A DNA stretch of 64,000 nucleotides from positions 62,001 to 126,000 of the forward strand of contig CALMNW010000076.1 of NCBI GenBank assembly GCA_937872095.1, read 5' to 3'. Positions 35,042 through 43,833 of the stretch are shown here, piece after piece; within the stretch, counting starts at the first letter, position 1; each line of letters begins with the position of its first letter. A program made the translations under genes and the position numbers. Source of the DNA: an uncultured Verrucomicrobiota bacterium (GTDB lineage Bacteria; Verrucomicrobiota; Kiritimatiellia; CAIQIC01; Lenti-01). The notes beneath the pieces were generated by a model. That model saw only the letters and a list, made by a program, of their open reading frames with translations. It was not told the DNA's origin and searched no databases.

Positions 35042-35530
35042 ATGGACCACAAGATTCTCATCTTGGGCGTAGGCAATTGGCTGATGTCCGACGACGGCGT
35101 CGGCATCCATGCGGTGCGCGAACTCGCGCGCCGGCCCCGCGCGGGCGTCGAAGCGGTGGATGCCGGCACGGACTATCTATCCGCCCTGCCGTTCCTGGAG
35201 ACCGCCGGACGGGTGCTCGTCCTGGATGCCGTTCGCGGGCGGGGCGCGCCGGGCTCGATCTACCGGCTCGGGATGGAGGAAATCGAGCTCCGCGCGGGAG
35301 GCGCGGCCCATGCCGTCAGCCTGCTGGAAGCGCGGCGGTTCCTGCCGCCCGGCGCGGCATGGCCGACCATTACGGTGCTGGGGGTGGAGCCGCTCGTTTT
35401 GGACTATGGCCTGGCGCTTTCGGAACCCGTCGCCCGGGCGTTGCCCCGGCTGGTGGCCCGGGCGCGGGAAATCGTTGGCGAATGGCAAGGCGGTCTTTCT
35501 TCAAACGCAATCCATCAGGTGGCTTCATGA
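35042..35530 (+). CDS. Hydrogenase maturation protease (HyaD/HybD type)
   Basis: The 162-residue endopeptidase has the family N-terminus ILILGVGNWLMSDDGVGIHAV with the metal-sensing acidic residue, then VEAVDAGTD, VLVLDAVRGRGAPG and a His in AAHAVSLLEARR, matching the three nickel-contacting positions of HybD. It would remove the C-terminal peptide of the large subunit after nickel insertion. The gene lies 4 bp after the large subunit, and its stop overlaps the start of the giant secreted-protein gene (ATGA). Confidence 0.92.
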   Translation: MDHKILILGVGNWLMSDDGVGIHAVRELARRPRAGVEAVDAGTDYLSALPFLETAGRVLVLDAVRGRGAPGSIYRLGMEEIELRAGGAAHAVSLLEARRFLPPGAAWPTITVLGVEPLVLDYGLALSEPVARALPRLVARAREIVGEWQGGLSSNAIHQVAS

Positions 35531-38500
35531 ATACTGCGCGTTTTCTTTTCCGGATCTGCTTCGCGGCCGCTGGACTCGGCTGCGCGACCGCCGCCTGGGC
35601 CGCCAACACCCCCGGCAGCGCGACGTTCAGCGTCGGCACGTCCATCTACGGCGGCACCTATGAACCAAGCCACGTGGCGGTCGTCTGGGTCGTGGACAGC
35701 TCCAACAAGTTCGTCAAGACCCTGTGCCGCCACGCGGCGACGCGCATCGCCTATCTGTCGCGCTGGTCCGCGGCCCGGGGCACCTACACCAACGTGGACG
35801 GAACCACCAGCGCCACGCTCACCCGGCAGCCGACCAACCACGTGGTGGTCTGGAATTGCCGCGACACCAACAACGCGGTGGTGCCGGACGGCATGTATTA
35901 CTTCAAGGTGGAATACACGAGCATCAACGGGGCCGGACCCTATCTGACCAACGGCGTGGGCTTCCTGAAGAGCACCTCGCCGGTATCGACCAACTTCGCC
36001 AACGTCGGCAGTTTGGGCGGCACGTTTTCAGGCATGTCCATCGTCTTTGCCCCGACGCTCCCCGACGTCGCCGTGCGGTCCTTGGCGCCGGCCACCGGCT
36101 ACGTGAATTCCAACGTGGCGGTCGTGGTCGGCATCAGCAATCGGACGGCCGGCGCGACCACGCCGTTTACCGTGGCGCTGAGCAACGTCACCGCCGGCGC
36201 CCTCTTGATCGGCACCCAGCAGGTGGCCTCCCTCGCCGCTTCCGCCAACACCAATCTGACCTTCGTTTGGAGCACGGCCGGGTTGTCCGAGGGGACCTAC
36301 CAGCTGAAGGCCCAGGCGTTCAACCTGACCTCCGAAACCAACCTCGCCGACAACGTTTTGACCGGCGCCATCGATCTGTCCGGGGCCGTCCACGACGTGG
36401 GCGTCGCGGCCATCTCCGTCGGCGCCGTGGTTCCGCCGCAGGTCACGACCAACGTCGCGGTGGCGGTCACCAATGCGGGCGCTTTCGCGGAAACCTTCGG
36501 CCTGGCGCTTTACGATCTTTCCGCCGGCCAGACCATCGGGTCCCGGACGATCGCGAATCTCGCCGGCGGCGCGGCCAGTAATGTGGTGTTCGCGTGGAAC
36601 ACCACCAACTCGGCCATCGGCATCCACGACCTGCAAGCGGTCGCCGACGCGGTGGCGGGAGAAATCCTGACGGCCAACAATTCCCGCGAGGTGTCCGTCA
36701 TCGTGGCGAACGGATTGGAGACGAACGTCCTCGTCGCCAAGGGGGCCGACTGGACCTACCTCGATTCGGGACTGGACCTCTCCGGGGCGCCGTGGACCCT
36801 TTCTCCCGCCGGCTACTACGACGGCTTCTGGGCCTCGGGCCCGGCACCGGTTGGATTCGGCACGTCCGGCATCGCCACGCCCATCGGCACGGCGCCGGTC
36901 GTGACTCCGGGAGCCATCCTCGCCGCGGACGTGGCCTCCAATTCGGCCTACGCCTCCACGTGGACCAATGGCGCGAACGGGGGTTCCGGATGGAGCGCAT
37001 GGAAATTGAGCGCCAGCGGCACGGGCGGCCATTTCATGGGGTCGTCCACCAACAATGCCGGAGGCAGCGGCGGCATCGACGTGGGCGGGCGCGCCTGGGG
37101 CCTGTGGGCGTCGAGCGGCGTGACCGAGGCGGTCCGCCCCTTGACGGGCGGCGGACTTGCGACCGGTCAGATTCTGCGGGTGGCCTTCGACAACGGCGCG
37201 GTCGCCGGCGGGCGCTCGGTGGGCCTCGCTTTCCGGAACGCCGCCAGCAATGCCCTTTGGGAATTGTTCTATTCCGGAGTCAACGGAGGAACTTCCACCA
37301 CGAATCTCTCGGAGAACTTCGCGGGCTTCACGGCGACGAGCGGAACCACCGACCGCGCGAGTTCGCTGGACGCCTATCTGCAAACGCCGGGATGGACCGG
37401 CACTCGAATCTATGAAGACAATGGCCGGGCAAAGATCGGAACCTCTTCGGCGCTCGGACAGATCACCACTCCCGCGGTCGATCTCTCGGCGAACGACGGC
37501 GCGGCGACGCTGCAATTCGACCTCGGCAAATACAACAACGACGTCGGTCCCGTGCAAGTCATGCATGCCCCCGACGGCGCCACCTTCGCCCAGGTGGGCG
37601 CCGACCTGACGCCGCCCGCCGCCATGACGACCCAAACCATTCCGCTCACCGGCGGGACGGCGTCATCCAAAATCCGGATCACGGCCAAGAACGCCTCCGC
37701 CAACCGGTTCAATCTGGACAATCTGCTCCTGACCCAAAGCGGCGGCGGCGCAGGGGGAACGACCAACTATACGCTGAACGACCAAAACGGCCTCGCGGAC
37801 GCGGGGATTCCGTTTACCGGCGACGGCCTGCAAATCGTGTTTCAACTGACCGGCCCGACCAGCTACGTCGCGGACGTGACGTCCGGCGGCGACACCTGGA
37901 GTTTCTCCGGATCCCTGCTGGCGCAAGCCGATCCGATCCTGGCGCAGGTGCGGTGCTGGAACTGGGAGGCGGGCAGCGGCAGCAACTCCGACGTGTTCCT
38001 GAACAGCCTGTCGGTGTCTGCCCCGTCTTCCTCGACCATCGCGACCAACCACGTCGCCACCTATTTCCGCAAGGAATTCATCGTGGATTTCGAGCCCATT
38101 TCGGTGAACGGCCTGGTGCGGAAGGCGGACGGCGTCGTGCTGTATCTGAACGGACAGGAACTCGACCGGCAGAACATGCCCGTCGACACGGCGGTCACCG
38201 CCGCCACCTTGGCCAGCTCGGCCGCCGCCGGAACGGGTCTCACCGGCTACTCGTCCTTCCGCATCGCCCCGAGCAACCTCGTCGTGGGCCGCAACCAGCT
38301 GGCCGCCGAAGTCCACTTGTCTTCCCCCGTCGCCGCCGCCAAGGTCTTCGATCTGGAACTCCAAGCGCTCAACGGCGTCGTCGCCAGAACCCACGTCGTC
38401 GTTCCCGTCGCCATCCAGAATGACGGCAACGTCCAGGCCGGAGATCTGCTTGGCGGCGTCGTGTCCTTGACCAACGCCGGCAATGCCGCCACCGCCTGCA

Positions 38501-40854
38501 CGCTCCTGATCCGGGATGCCGCCACGGGCGATATCCTGGCCTCGCAGGCCGCGCCGGTGTTGGTGGCGGGCGAATCCGCGGCCGTTCATCTGGTTTGGCC
38601 GACCTTGGGCCTGCCCACCGGCGACCGCATCCTCCAGGTCGGCACGGTCATCGACGGCGCGACCAATTGGTCGGCGACCGTTTCGAACGGCGCGACCATC
38701 GCCGCGCAAGACTTCACGGCGCATCGCGCCAACGCCGGCGGATCGATCGGCGGCTATTGCGGCGCAGTGGCCGCTTCCGGCAACGTGGTCTATCTGGGCA
38801 TCGGCTCGACGCTGGAAATCTGGGACGCCTCGGATCCGGCGGCGCCGATCCGGCTAGGCGCGATCCGCCTGCCGGGACTCATCGAAAGCCTCGCCGTGCA
38901 GGGCACCCACGTCTATGCCGCCGCCGGAAACTCGGGCGTGCACGGGATCGATGCGTCGACGCCCGCCGCGCCGGTGCAGCTCTTCACCTTCGACACCTCG
39001 GGCAACGCCCATCGCCTGGCCCTTTCGGGAACCACGCTATGGATCGCGGATGGACGGGGCGGCGTGCGCGGCCTCGACCTCTCGACGCCCGAATCGCCGG
39101 TTCTGGTCGGCGCCTATGCCTCCGGCGGCGCCGTGCGCTCCCTGATGGCGGCCGATCCGAATCTGGTCGTCCTGGACATGGACGAGGGCGTGCAGATTCT
39201 CTCCCAAGCCGCGATTCCCGCCCTGCGGGGAGAGGCCCGTTCCATCACGGCCGGCGTGGCGTTATCCGGCGATGCCAGCACGCTGTACGCCAGCGATGCC
39301 AACGGCGGTTTGTTCCGAATCGACGCCGGCACCCCCGCTTCGCCGGCGATTTCGACGAACGTGCTCCTGCCGTCCGTCGGACGTTCGCTGCTCGCCACCG
39401 GCCCCGCTCTCTACGTCGCCGCCGGCGCCGGCGGATTGTTGACCGTCGATCCCGCGAGCCTGTCCGTGCTCGACGCGGACGTCACGGCCGGGGAGGCCTC
39501 GGACGTGGCCCTCTCCGGCAACACCCTCTACGTCGCCGCCGGTTTCGGCGGCTGCCAGGCCTGGAACGTCGCTGCGCCGCTGGCGCCGACATGGGTTTCC
39601 ACCTTTGGCTTCGTTGCCCGTGCCGTGGATGCCGACCTGTCGGGAAACGCCCTGTTCGTCGCCGGCGACGAAGCGGGATTCCAGATCCACGACGTGGCGG
39701 ATCCCTCCGCGCCCGAATGGGTGGCCACCGTGGCCAGTTCGACCAATCCGCGCTGCCTGGCCGTGTCCGGCTCGTTCGCCTACGTCGCCGAATCGCTGGG
39801 CGGCCTGAAGATCTACAACGTCTCCAATCCCGCCGCGCCCCTTCTCATCGGCTCCGATCCCGCCGCCGGCCTGGTCACCGTGCGCCGGCTGGCGCTCTCC
39901 GGCACCACGCGCCTGGCCCTGACCGACGGGCACCAGATCAACCTGCTGGACGTGTCCAATCCGGGCGCCCCGGTCCAGATCGCCAGCAACGTTCCGCCCG
40001 GCTACGTGTTCGATCTCGCCGGCAGCACCTCCCGGTTCTACGCGGCTTGCGGCGGCGCCGGACTCCGTCTCCTGAACCGCGCCACGCTGGACACCCTCGG
40101 CACCTATTCCACCGATCCGTCCCCCGTGGTTTCCGTCAGCGTCGCCGGCGACACCGCCTATATCGGCGATGGCGCGGACACCTTCCGGATTTTGGACGTC
40201 GCCAACGCCGCGGCGCCGGCCCTCGTGCAAACCGCCGCCGGCCCGTCCTTCGGCATCGCCTCGGCCGGTTCGTTCGCGGCCCTCGTGGGCCCTGGCCACC
40301 AGGGCGCCGTTCTGGACGTCTCCGAACCCCTCACGCCGGTTCCCGGCGCGAGCATGGACTACCTGACCTTGGCCCTGCGGGTCCGCGCCCAGGGCAACGT
40401 GGTCCTCGTCGCCGAAGACGAAGCCGGCCTCTCGCTCTTCAGTGTCGGCTCCGCCGACGTCAACCACAACGGCATTCCCGACGCGATCGACCAGCAGATC
40501 GTCGATGCCGATCCCGGCGACGGGATCGCCACGATCTGGGACGTCCTGCCCGGCGACGACTTCGATGGCGACGGCATCTCCAACTACGCCGAAGTCCTCG
40601 CCGGCACTTCGCCGATCGATCCGGCGTCTTTCTTCGCGATCAGCGCCGTGAATACAGCGCCCGGCGGTACCAACGGGCAGTTCGTCGTCCGCTGGTACAG
40701 CGAATCCGGCAAGACCTACACCATCCATCGGACCACGAATCTGGCGGCGGGATTCGTTCCGCTGCAGAGCGGCCTCGCGGGTTCCGGAACGATCAACAGC
40801 TACACCGCCGCCGTTTCGTCCGCCGCCACCTACTTCATGATCAGCGTGCCATGA
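35527..40854 (+). CDS. Giant secreted protein: DUF2271-like, CARDB-like, LVIVD-like propeller
   Basis: The 1775-residue product starts with a signal peptide (FRICFAAAGLGCATAAWA). Residues about 28-180 resemble DUF2271 (HVAVVWVVDSSNKFVKTLC, YYFKVEYTSINGAGPYL). CARDB/APHP-like beta domains follow (DVAVRSLAPATGYVNSNVAV, HDVGVAAISVGAVVPP), then lectin- or jellyroll-like stretches. From about residue 1080 come LVIVD-like propeller repeats (YVAESLGGLKIYNVSNPAAP). The C-terminus has a dockerin/thrombospondin-3-like calcium motif (DVNHNGIPDAIDQQ, DDFDGDGISNYAEVLAGTSP). No CxxCH haem motif is present. The ATG overlaps the protease stop, and the last codon overlaps apbE. The track start at 35077 is a shadow of the protease gene. 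Confidence 0.82.
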   Translation: MNTARFLFRICFAAAGLGCATAAWAANTPGSATFSVGTSIYGGTYEPSHVAVVWVVDSSNKFVKTLCRHAATRIAYLSRWSAARGTYTNVDGTTSATLTRQPTNHVVVWNCRDTNNAVVPDGMYYFKVEYTSINGAGPYLTNGVGFLKSTSPVSTNFANVGSLGGTFSGMSIVFAPTLPDVAVRSLAPATGYVNSNVAVVVGISNRTAGATTPFTVALSNVTAGALLIGTQQVASLAASANTNLTFVWSTAGLSEGTYQLKAQAFNLTSETNLADNVLTGAIDLSGAVHDVGVAAISVGAVVPPQVTTNVAVAVTNAGAFAETFGLALYDLSAGQTIGSRTIANLAGGAASNVVFAWNTTNSAIGIHDLQAVADAVAGEILTANNSREVSVIVANGLETNVLVAKGADWTYLDSGLDLSGAPWTLSPAGYYDGFWASGPAPVGFGTSGIATPIGTAPVVTPGAILAADVASNSAYASTWTNGANGGSGWSAWKLSASGTGGHFMGSSTNNAGGSGGIDVGGRAWGLWASSGVTEAVRPLTGGGLATGQILRVAFDNGAVAGGRSVGLAFRNAASNALWELFYSGVNGGTSTTNLSENFAGFTATSGTTDRASSLDAYLQTPGWTGTRIYEDNGRAKIGTSSALGQITTPAVDLSANDGAATLQFDLGKYNNDVGPVQVMHAPDGATFAQVGADLTPPAAMTTQTIPLTGGTASSKIRITAKNASANRFNLDNLLLTQSGGGAGGTTNYTLNDQNGLADAGIPFTGDGLQIVFQLTGPTSYVADVTSGGDTWSFSGSLLAQADPILAQVRCWNWEAGSGSNSDVFLNSLSVSAPSSSTIATNHVATYFRKEFIVDFEPISVNGLVRKADGVVLYLNGQELDRQNMPVDTAVTAATLASSAAAGTGLTGYSSFRIAPSNLVVGRNQLAAEVHLSSPVAAAKVFDLELQALNGVVARTHVVVPVAIQNDGNVQAGDLLGGVVSLTNAGNAATACTLLIRDAATGDILASQAAPVLVAGESAAVHLVWPTLGLPTGDRILQVGTVIDGATNWSATVSNGATIAAQDFTAHRANAGGSIGGYCGAVAASGNVVYLGIGSTLEIWDASDPAAPIRLGAIRLPGLIESLAVQGTHVYAAAGNSGVHGIDASTPAAPVQLFTFDTSGNAHRLALSGTTLWIADGRGGVRGLDLSTPESPVLVGAYASGGAVRSLMAADPNLVVLDMDEGVQILSQAAIPALRGEARSITAGVALSGDASTLYASDANGGLFRIDAGTPASPAISTNVLLPSVGRSLLATGPALYVAAGAGGLLTVDPASLSVLDADVTAGEASDVALSGNTLYVAAGFGGCQAWNVAAPLAPTWVSTFGFVARAVDADLSGNALFVAGDEAGFQIHDVADPSAPEWVATVASSTNPRCLAVSGSFAYVAESLGGLKIYNVSNPAAPLLIGSDPAAGLVTVRRLALSGTTRLALTDGHQINLLDVSNPGAPVQIASNVPPGYVFDLAGSTSRFYAACGGAGLRLLNRATLDTLGTYSTDPSPVVSVSVAGDTAYIGDGADTFRILDVANAAAPALVQTAAGPSFGIASAGSFAALVGPGHQGAVLDVSEPLTPVPGASMDYLTLALRVRAQGNVVLVAEDEAGLSLFSVGSADVNHNGIPDAIDQQIVDADPGDGIATIWDVLPGDDFDGDGISNYAEVLAGTSPIDPASFFAISAVNTAPGGTNGQFVVRWYSESGKTYTIHRTTNLAAGFVPLQSGLAGSGTINSYTAAVSSAATYFMISVP

Positions 40855-41897
40855 AGAGCCTTTGGACCAGCGCGCGTTTCCTGGCGATCCTCGTCGCCGG
40901 CGGCTCCGCCTTCGCCGGCGACGCACCGCCGTTTCTGGCCTGGGAAGGCCGCACCATGGGCACCACCTATCTGGTGAAAATCGCCGGAGTCGCTCCCGAC
41001 GACGCGCTCGCCGCGGAATTGCGCGCGGCGGTGGAGGCGCGCTTCGACGAGCTCAACCGGCAGATGTCGAACTACCGGCCCGACAGCGAATTGTCCCGCT
41101 TCAACGCCAGCCCTTCGCTCGAGCCCTTTCCCGTCTCCGCTGAATTCACCCGCGTGGTGCGCCACGCGCTGGCGTTGAGCCGCGATTCCCACGGCGCGTT
41201 CGATCCGACCATGGAACCGCTCGTCGATCTCTGGGGTTTCGGCCCCGCCGGAAGCCGGGCCGATCCGCCCGCCGACGCGGAAATCGAGGCCGCCCGCGCC
41301 CAATGCGGCGCCGGACATTTGACGGTTTCGCCGGGCGATGCCCTGCAGAAGGATCTCCCCGGGTTGCGGCTGGATCTCGGCGGCATCGCCAAGGGCTACG
41401 GCGCGGACGTGGCCGCGCAGGTCCTCCGCGATCGCGGATATTCCAACGTCTTCGTGTCGGTCTGCGGCGAAATCGTCGCCTGGGGAACCAATCCGGAGGG
41501 CAACCCCTGGCAGGTGGGCATCGAACGCCCCATCCAGGATCTGCCGCGCGGCGCGGACCATATCGCCGTCGTCCCCCTCTCGGGCCGCGCGCTGTCCACC
41601 TCGGGCGACACCTACAACTACTTCCTCGACGCCGAAGGAACCATCTACTCCCACATCGTCGATCCCGCCACGGGCCGGCCCATCCGCCACCAACTCGCCA
41701 GCGTGACCGTCATCGGCCCCAGCGGCCTCGTCGCCGACGGCCTCGCCACCGCCCTCTACGTCATGGGACCCGAGCGCGGCCTTGAATGGATCGAAGCCCG
41801 CCCCGATTACGCCGCCTTGTTCATCGTCCGCACCGGCCCGGAGGAATTCCGGCTGGTCGCCAGTTCCCGCTTCGCGGCCTTCGAACCCCTTCCCTGA
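40851..41897 (+). CDS. apbE: FAD:protein FMN transferase (ApbE)
   Basis: ApbE covalently attaches FMN from FAD to Thr or Ser of exported flavoproteins. The 348-residue protein has an N-terminal signal (SLWTSARFLAILVAGGSAFAG), the start of the fold at WEGRTMGTTYLVKIAG, RLDLGGIAKGYGADVAAQVL, and the C-terminal STSGDTYNYF, YSHIVDPATGRPIRH and VADGLATALYVMG motifs. All landmarks are present, so it should be active in the periplasm. It is the fifth gene of the hydrogenase operon (ATGA overlap). No clear ApbE target motif (DxxSGAT type) occurs in the other operon products. Confidence 0.93.
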   Translation: MKSLWTSARFLAILVAGGSAFAGDAPPFLAWEGRTMGTTYLVKIAGVAPDDALAAELRAAVEARFDELNRQMSNYRPDSELSRFNASPSLEPFPVSAEFTRVVRHALALSRDSHGAFDPTMEPLVDLWGFGPAGSRADPPADAEIEAARAQCGAGHLTVSPGDALQKDLPGLRLDLGGIAKGYGADVAAQVLRDRGYSNVFVSVCGEIVAWGTNPEGNPWQVGIERPIQDLPRGADHIAVVPLSGRALSTSGDTYNYFLDAEGTIYSHIVDPATGRPIRHQLASVTVIGPSGLVADGLATALYVMGPERGLEWIEARPDYAALFIVRTGPEEFRLVASSRFAAFEPLP

Positions 41898-41932
41898 TCG
41901 CCGGACCCCGGCGCGGACAATCGAATTCCGCC

Positions 41933-42175
41933 CTAGCCGGCGGTTTTCGGCGGTTCTTTTTTGGAGGCCTCGTCGGCCGGCGGCGCGGGCTCGTCCAGGG
42001 ACTTCTTCACTTCGCGCTCGGTATCCTTGATCCCCTTTTTGAACTCCGCGATGCTTTTGCCGATCCCGCGGGCGATTTCAGGCAGGCGTCGGCCGAAGAT
42101 CAAGACGGCGATGACGAGGATGACGATCCACTCCATTCCGCCTGGAAAACCGATGGCCAGGATGGGATTTGTCAT
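41933..42175 (-). CDS. tatA: Twin-arginine translocase subunit TatA/E
   Basis: The 80-residue protein has one N-terminal transmembrane helix (GMEWIVILVIAVLIFG), the conserved Phe-Gly hinge and an amphipathic helix (LPEIARGIGKSIAEFKKGIKDTE), followed by an acidic and proline-rich tail. TatA forms the pore component for folded, signal-RR proteins. It is convergent with apbE, right after an operon whose first gene encodes a Tat substrate. tatB and tatC are not adjacent. Confidence 0.93.
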   Translation of the reverse strand: MTNPILAIGFPGGMEWIVILVIAVLIFGRRLPEIARGIGKSIAEFKKGIKDTEREVKKSLDEPAPPADEASKKEPPKTAG

Positions 42176-42203
42176 GGGCGAAGATCCTTTTCAAATTTGC
42201 GTC

Positions 42204-42228
42204 GACAGGACATGAAGATGTTCCTGTC
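42204..42228. promoter_or_regulatory. Inverted repeat in the tatA/nuclease-like divergent region
   Basis: GACAGGACAT and ATGTTCCTGTC form near-perfect arms around GAAG in the short region between the divergent tatA and secreted nuclease-like genes. It could be an operator or a structured 5' leader. Confidence 0.35.
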
Positions 42229-42341
42229 CGCTCAACATATCTCCGCATTCCGCAGAAAGCAAACGATCGGCACGCCATCGGCCCCTCGACATAAACGGCA
42301 ACGTTCTTGCTTGTGGACGGTTTCGGCGTATCATCGGTTCT

Positions 42342-42821
42342 ATGCATCCTCATCTTTTCCGGACCCCCATCTCCCTCTTCCGGTTGGCCTTTTGCGCGGC
42401 CTTCGCCATCTCGGTCTCGGCCGCATGGGCATGGGAGAGCCTGACGTTCGACCTGCCTTCCGGCGGCAAGGAAAGCCTGTGGCGCGACGAATTGGCCCAG
42501 CTTTGGCAGGGCCAGACCGAAAAACGCATCGAGGGCGGACGGATCGACGTCCTGACCGACCAATTCGCGGTCGAGGTGGAATTCCCCCACAAATGGCACG
42601 AAGGTTTGGGGCAGGCCTTGCACTATTCGAGCGCTTCCGGAAAACAGGGCGTGCTGGCGGTCATCGCCTATGCCCAGGGCGAAGCGAATCTCCACGGCAA
42701 AAGTCGCCAACAACTCGAAATGATCGAAAAGCTCTGCGTCGCCAACGACGTCAAAATGGTCGTGCTATTCCCCAACCGGCCCGAGGAATTCAACCACCGG
42801 CCGATTTCCAAAAACAACTGA
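42342..42821 (+). CDS. Secreted small protein with nuclease-fold-like motif
   Basis: The 159-residue protein has a signal peptide (AFCAAFAISVSAAWAWES). The mature part contains RIDVLTDQFAVEVEFPHKWHEGLGQALHYS followed by GKQGVLAVIAYAQG. This Asp...Glu-x-Glu arrangement resembles small exported proteins that I associate with a PD-(D/E)xK-like fold, but I have not confirmed it. If active, it would be a periplasmic or secreted nuclease; a non-catalytic role is equally possible. It is convergent with the OppF-type gene. Confidence 0.55.
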   Translation: MHPHLFRTPISLFRLAFCAAFAISVSAAWAWESLTFDLPSGGKESLWRDELAQLWQGQTEKRIEGGRIDVLTDQFAVEVEFPHKWHEGLGQALHYSSASGKQGVLAVIAYAQGEANLHGKSRQQLEMIEKLCVANDVKMVVLFPNRPEEFNHRPISKNN

Positions 42822-42839
42822 ACGCCGAACGATTCGGTC

Positions 42840-43814
42840 TCAGTACAGATGGCACCAGACGCGGTGGCCGTCCACTTCGCGAGAGGCCGGCGCCTGCGTC
42901 CGGCAAATCGGCAAGGCCTGCGGGCAGCGCGGATGGAACGGACAGCCCGGCGGCGGATTCGCCGCGGATGGCGGCTCGCCCGGCAGCGCCTTCCGTTTCC
43001 GCTTCGTTCCCGGCACGGGCACGGCCGCCACCAGCGCCTGCGCATAGGGGTGTTTCGGCGCCGCCACCAGCGACTCCGCCGGCCCGACTTCCGCCAGCCG
43101 CCCGAGATACATCACGGCGATGCGGTGGGAGACGTGCCGCAGCACGCTCAGATCGTGCGCGATCATCAGATAGGCCAACCCGTGTTTCCGGCGCAAATCC
43201 GCCAGCAGATTGATCACCTGCGCCTGCACGCTGACGTCGAGCGCGCTGACCACTTCGTCGCACACCACGAGGTCCGGACGCAGCGACAGGGCCCGGGCAA
43301 TGCAGATGCGCTGCCGCTGGCCGCCCGAGAATTCGAACGGATATTTCCACAACGCGGATTCGTCCAGGCCCACTTCCGCCAGCAGCCGCACCGCCGCCGC
43401 GTCGCGCGACTCGCCCTTCAGCATCCGGTGCTCGGCCATTCCCTCCGTCAGCAGATCGCCGATCGTCAGGCGCGGATTCAGCGAGGCCATCGGATCCTGG
43501 AACACCATCTGGATGCGGCGGCGCTGGTCTTTCGTCGGCGGTTTCTTGCGTTGCGGCGAGAACAGGATTTCGCCGTCCAGTTTCACCGCGCCCGCCGTCG
43601 GCCGCTCCAGCCCCGCCAGCACGCGGCCCAACGTCGTCTTGCCGCAACCGGATTCCCCCGCCAATCCCAGCGTCTCGCCGCGCGCGATCTCCAGCGAGAT
43701 GCCTCCGACGGCATGCACGTGGCCTTTCACGCGCGCCAGTACGCCGCGGCGGATCGGGAAACGGACTTCCACGTCCTCCACGGTAATCCAAGGCGCTGCC
43801 GATTCCGGATTCAC
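42840..43814 (-). CDS. Oligopeptide/dipeptide ABC transporter ATPase, OppF/DppF type
   Basis: The 324-residue ATPase shows Walker A GESGCGKTTLGRVLAGL, Q-loop VFQDPMASLNPR, signature FSGGQRQRICIARAL, Walker B LVVCDEVVSALD, H-loop IAHDLSVL and the peptide-transporter-specific C-terminal motif CPFHPRCPQALPIC. It would power peptide import. No permease, binding-protein or OppD gene lies in this neighbourhood, so its partners must be encoded elsewhere or lie upstream in a lost arrangement. It is the last gene of a minus-strand run from 48448. Confidence 0.9.
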   Translation of the reverse strand: MNPESAAPWITVEDVEVRFPIRRGVLARVKGHVHAVGGISLEIARGETLGLAGESGCGKTTLGRVLAGLERPTAGAVKLDGEILFSPQRKKPPTKDQRRRIQMVFQDPMASLNPRLTIGDLLTEGMAEHRMLKGESRDAAAVRLLAEVGLDESALWKYPFEFSGGQRQRICIARALSLRPDLVVCDEVVSALDVSVQAQVINLLADLRRKHGLAYLMIAHDLSVLRHVSHRIAVMYLGRLAEVGPAESLVAAPKHPYAQALVAAVPVPGTKRKRKALPGEPPSAANPPPGCPFHPRCPQALPICRTQAPASREVDGHRVWCHLY

Positions 43815-43833
43815 GCGGACATCCTAGCGGGCC

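Noticed and set aside
35527-40854. ApbE flavinylation site in the giant protein
   Set aside because: Segments such as VSNGATIAAQ superficially recall the DxxSGAT motif, but the Asp and exact spacing are missing, so no FMN attachment is claimed.
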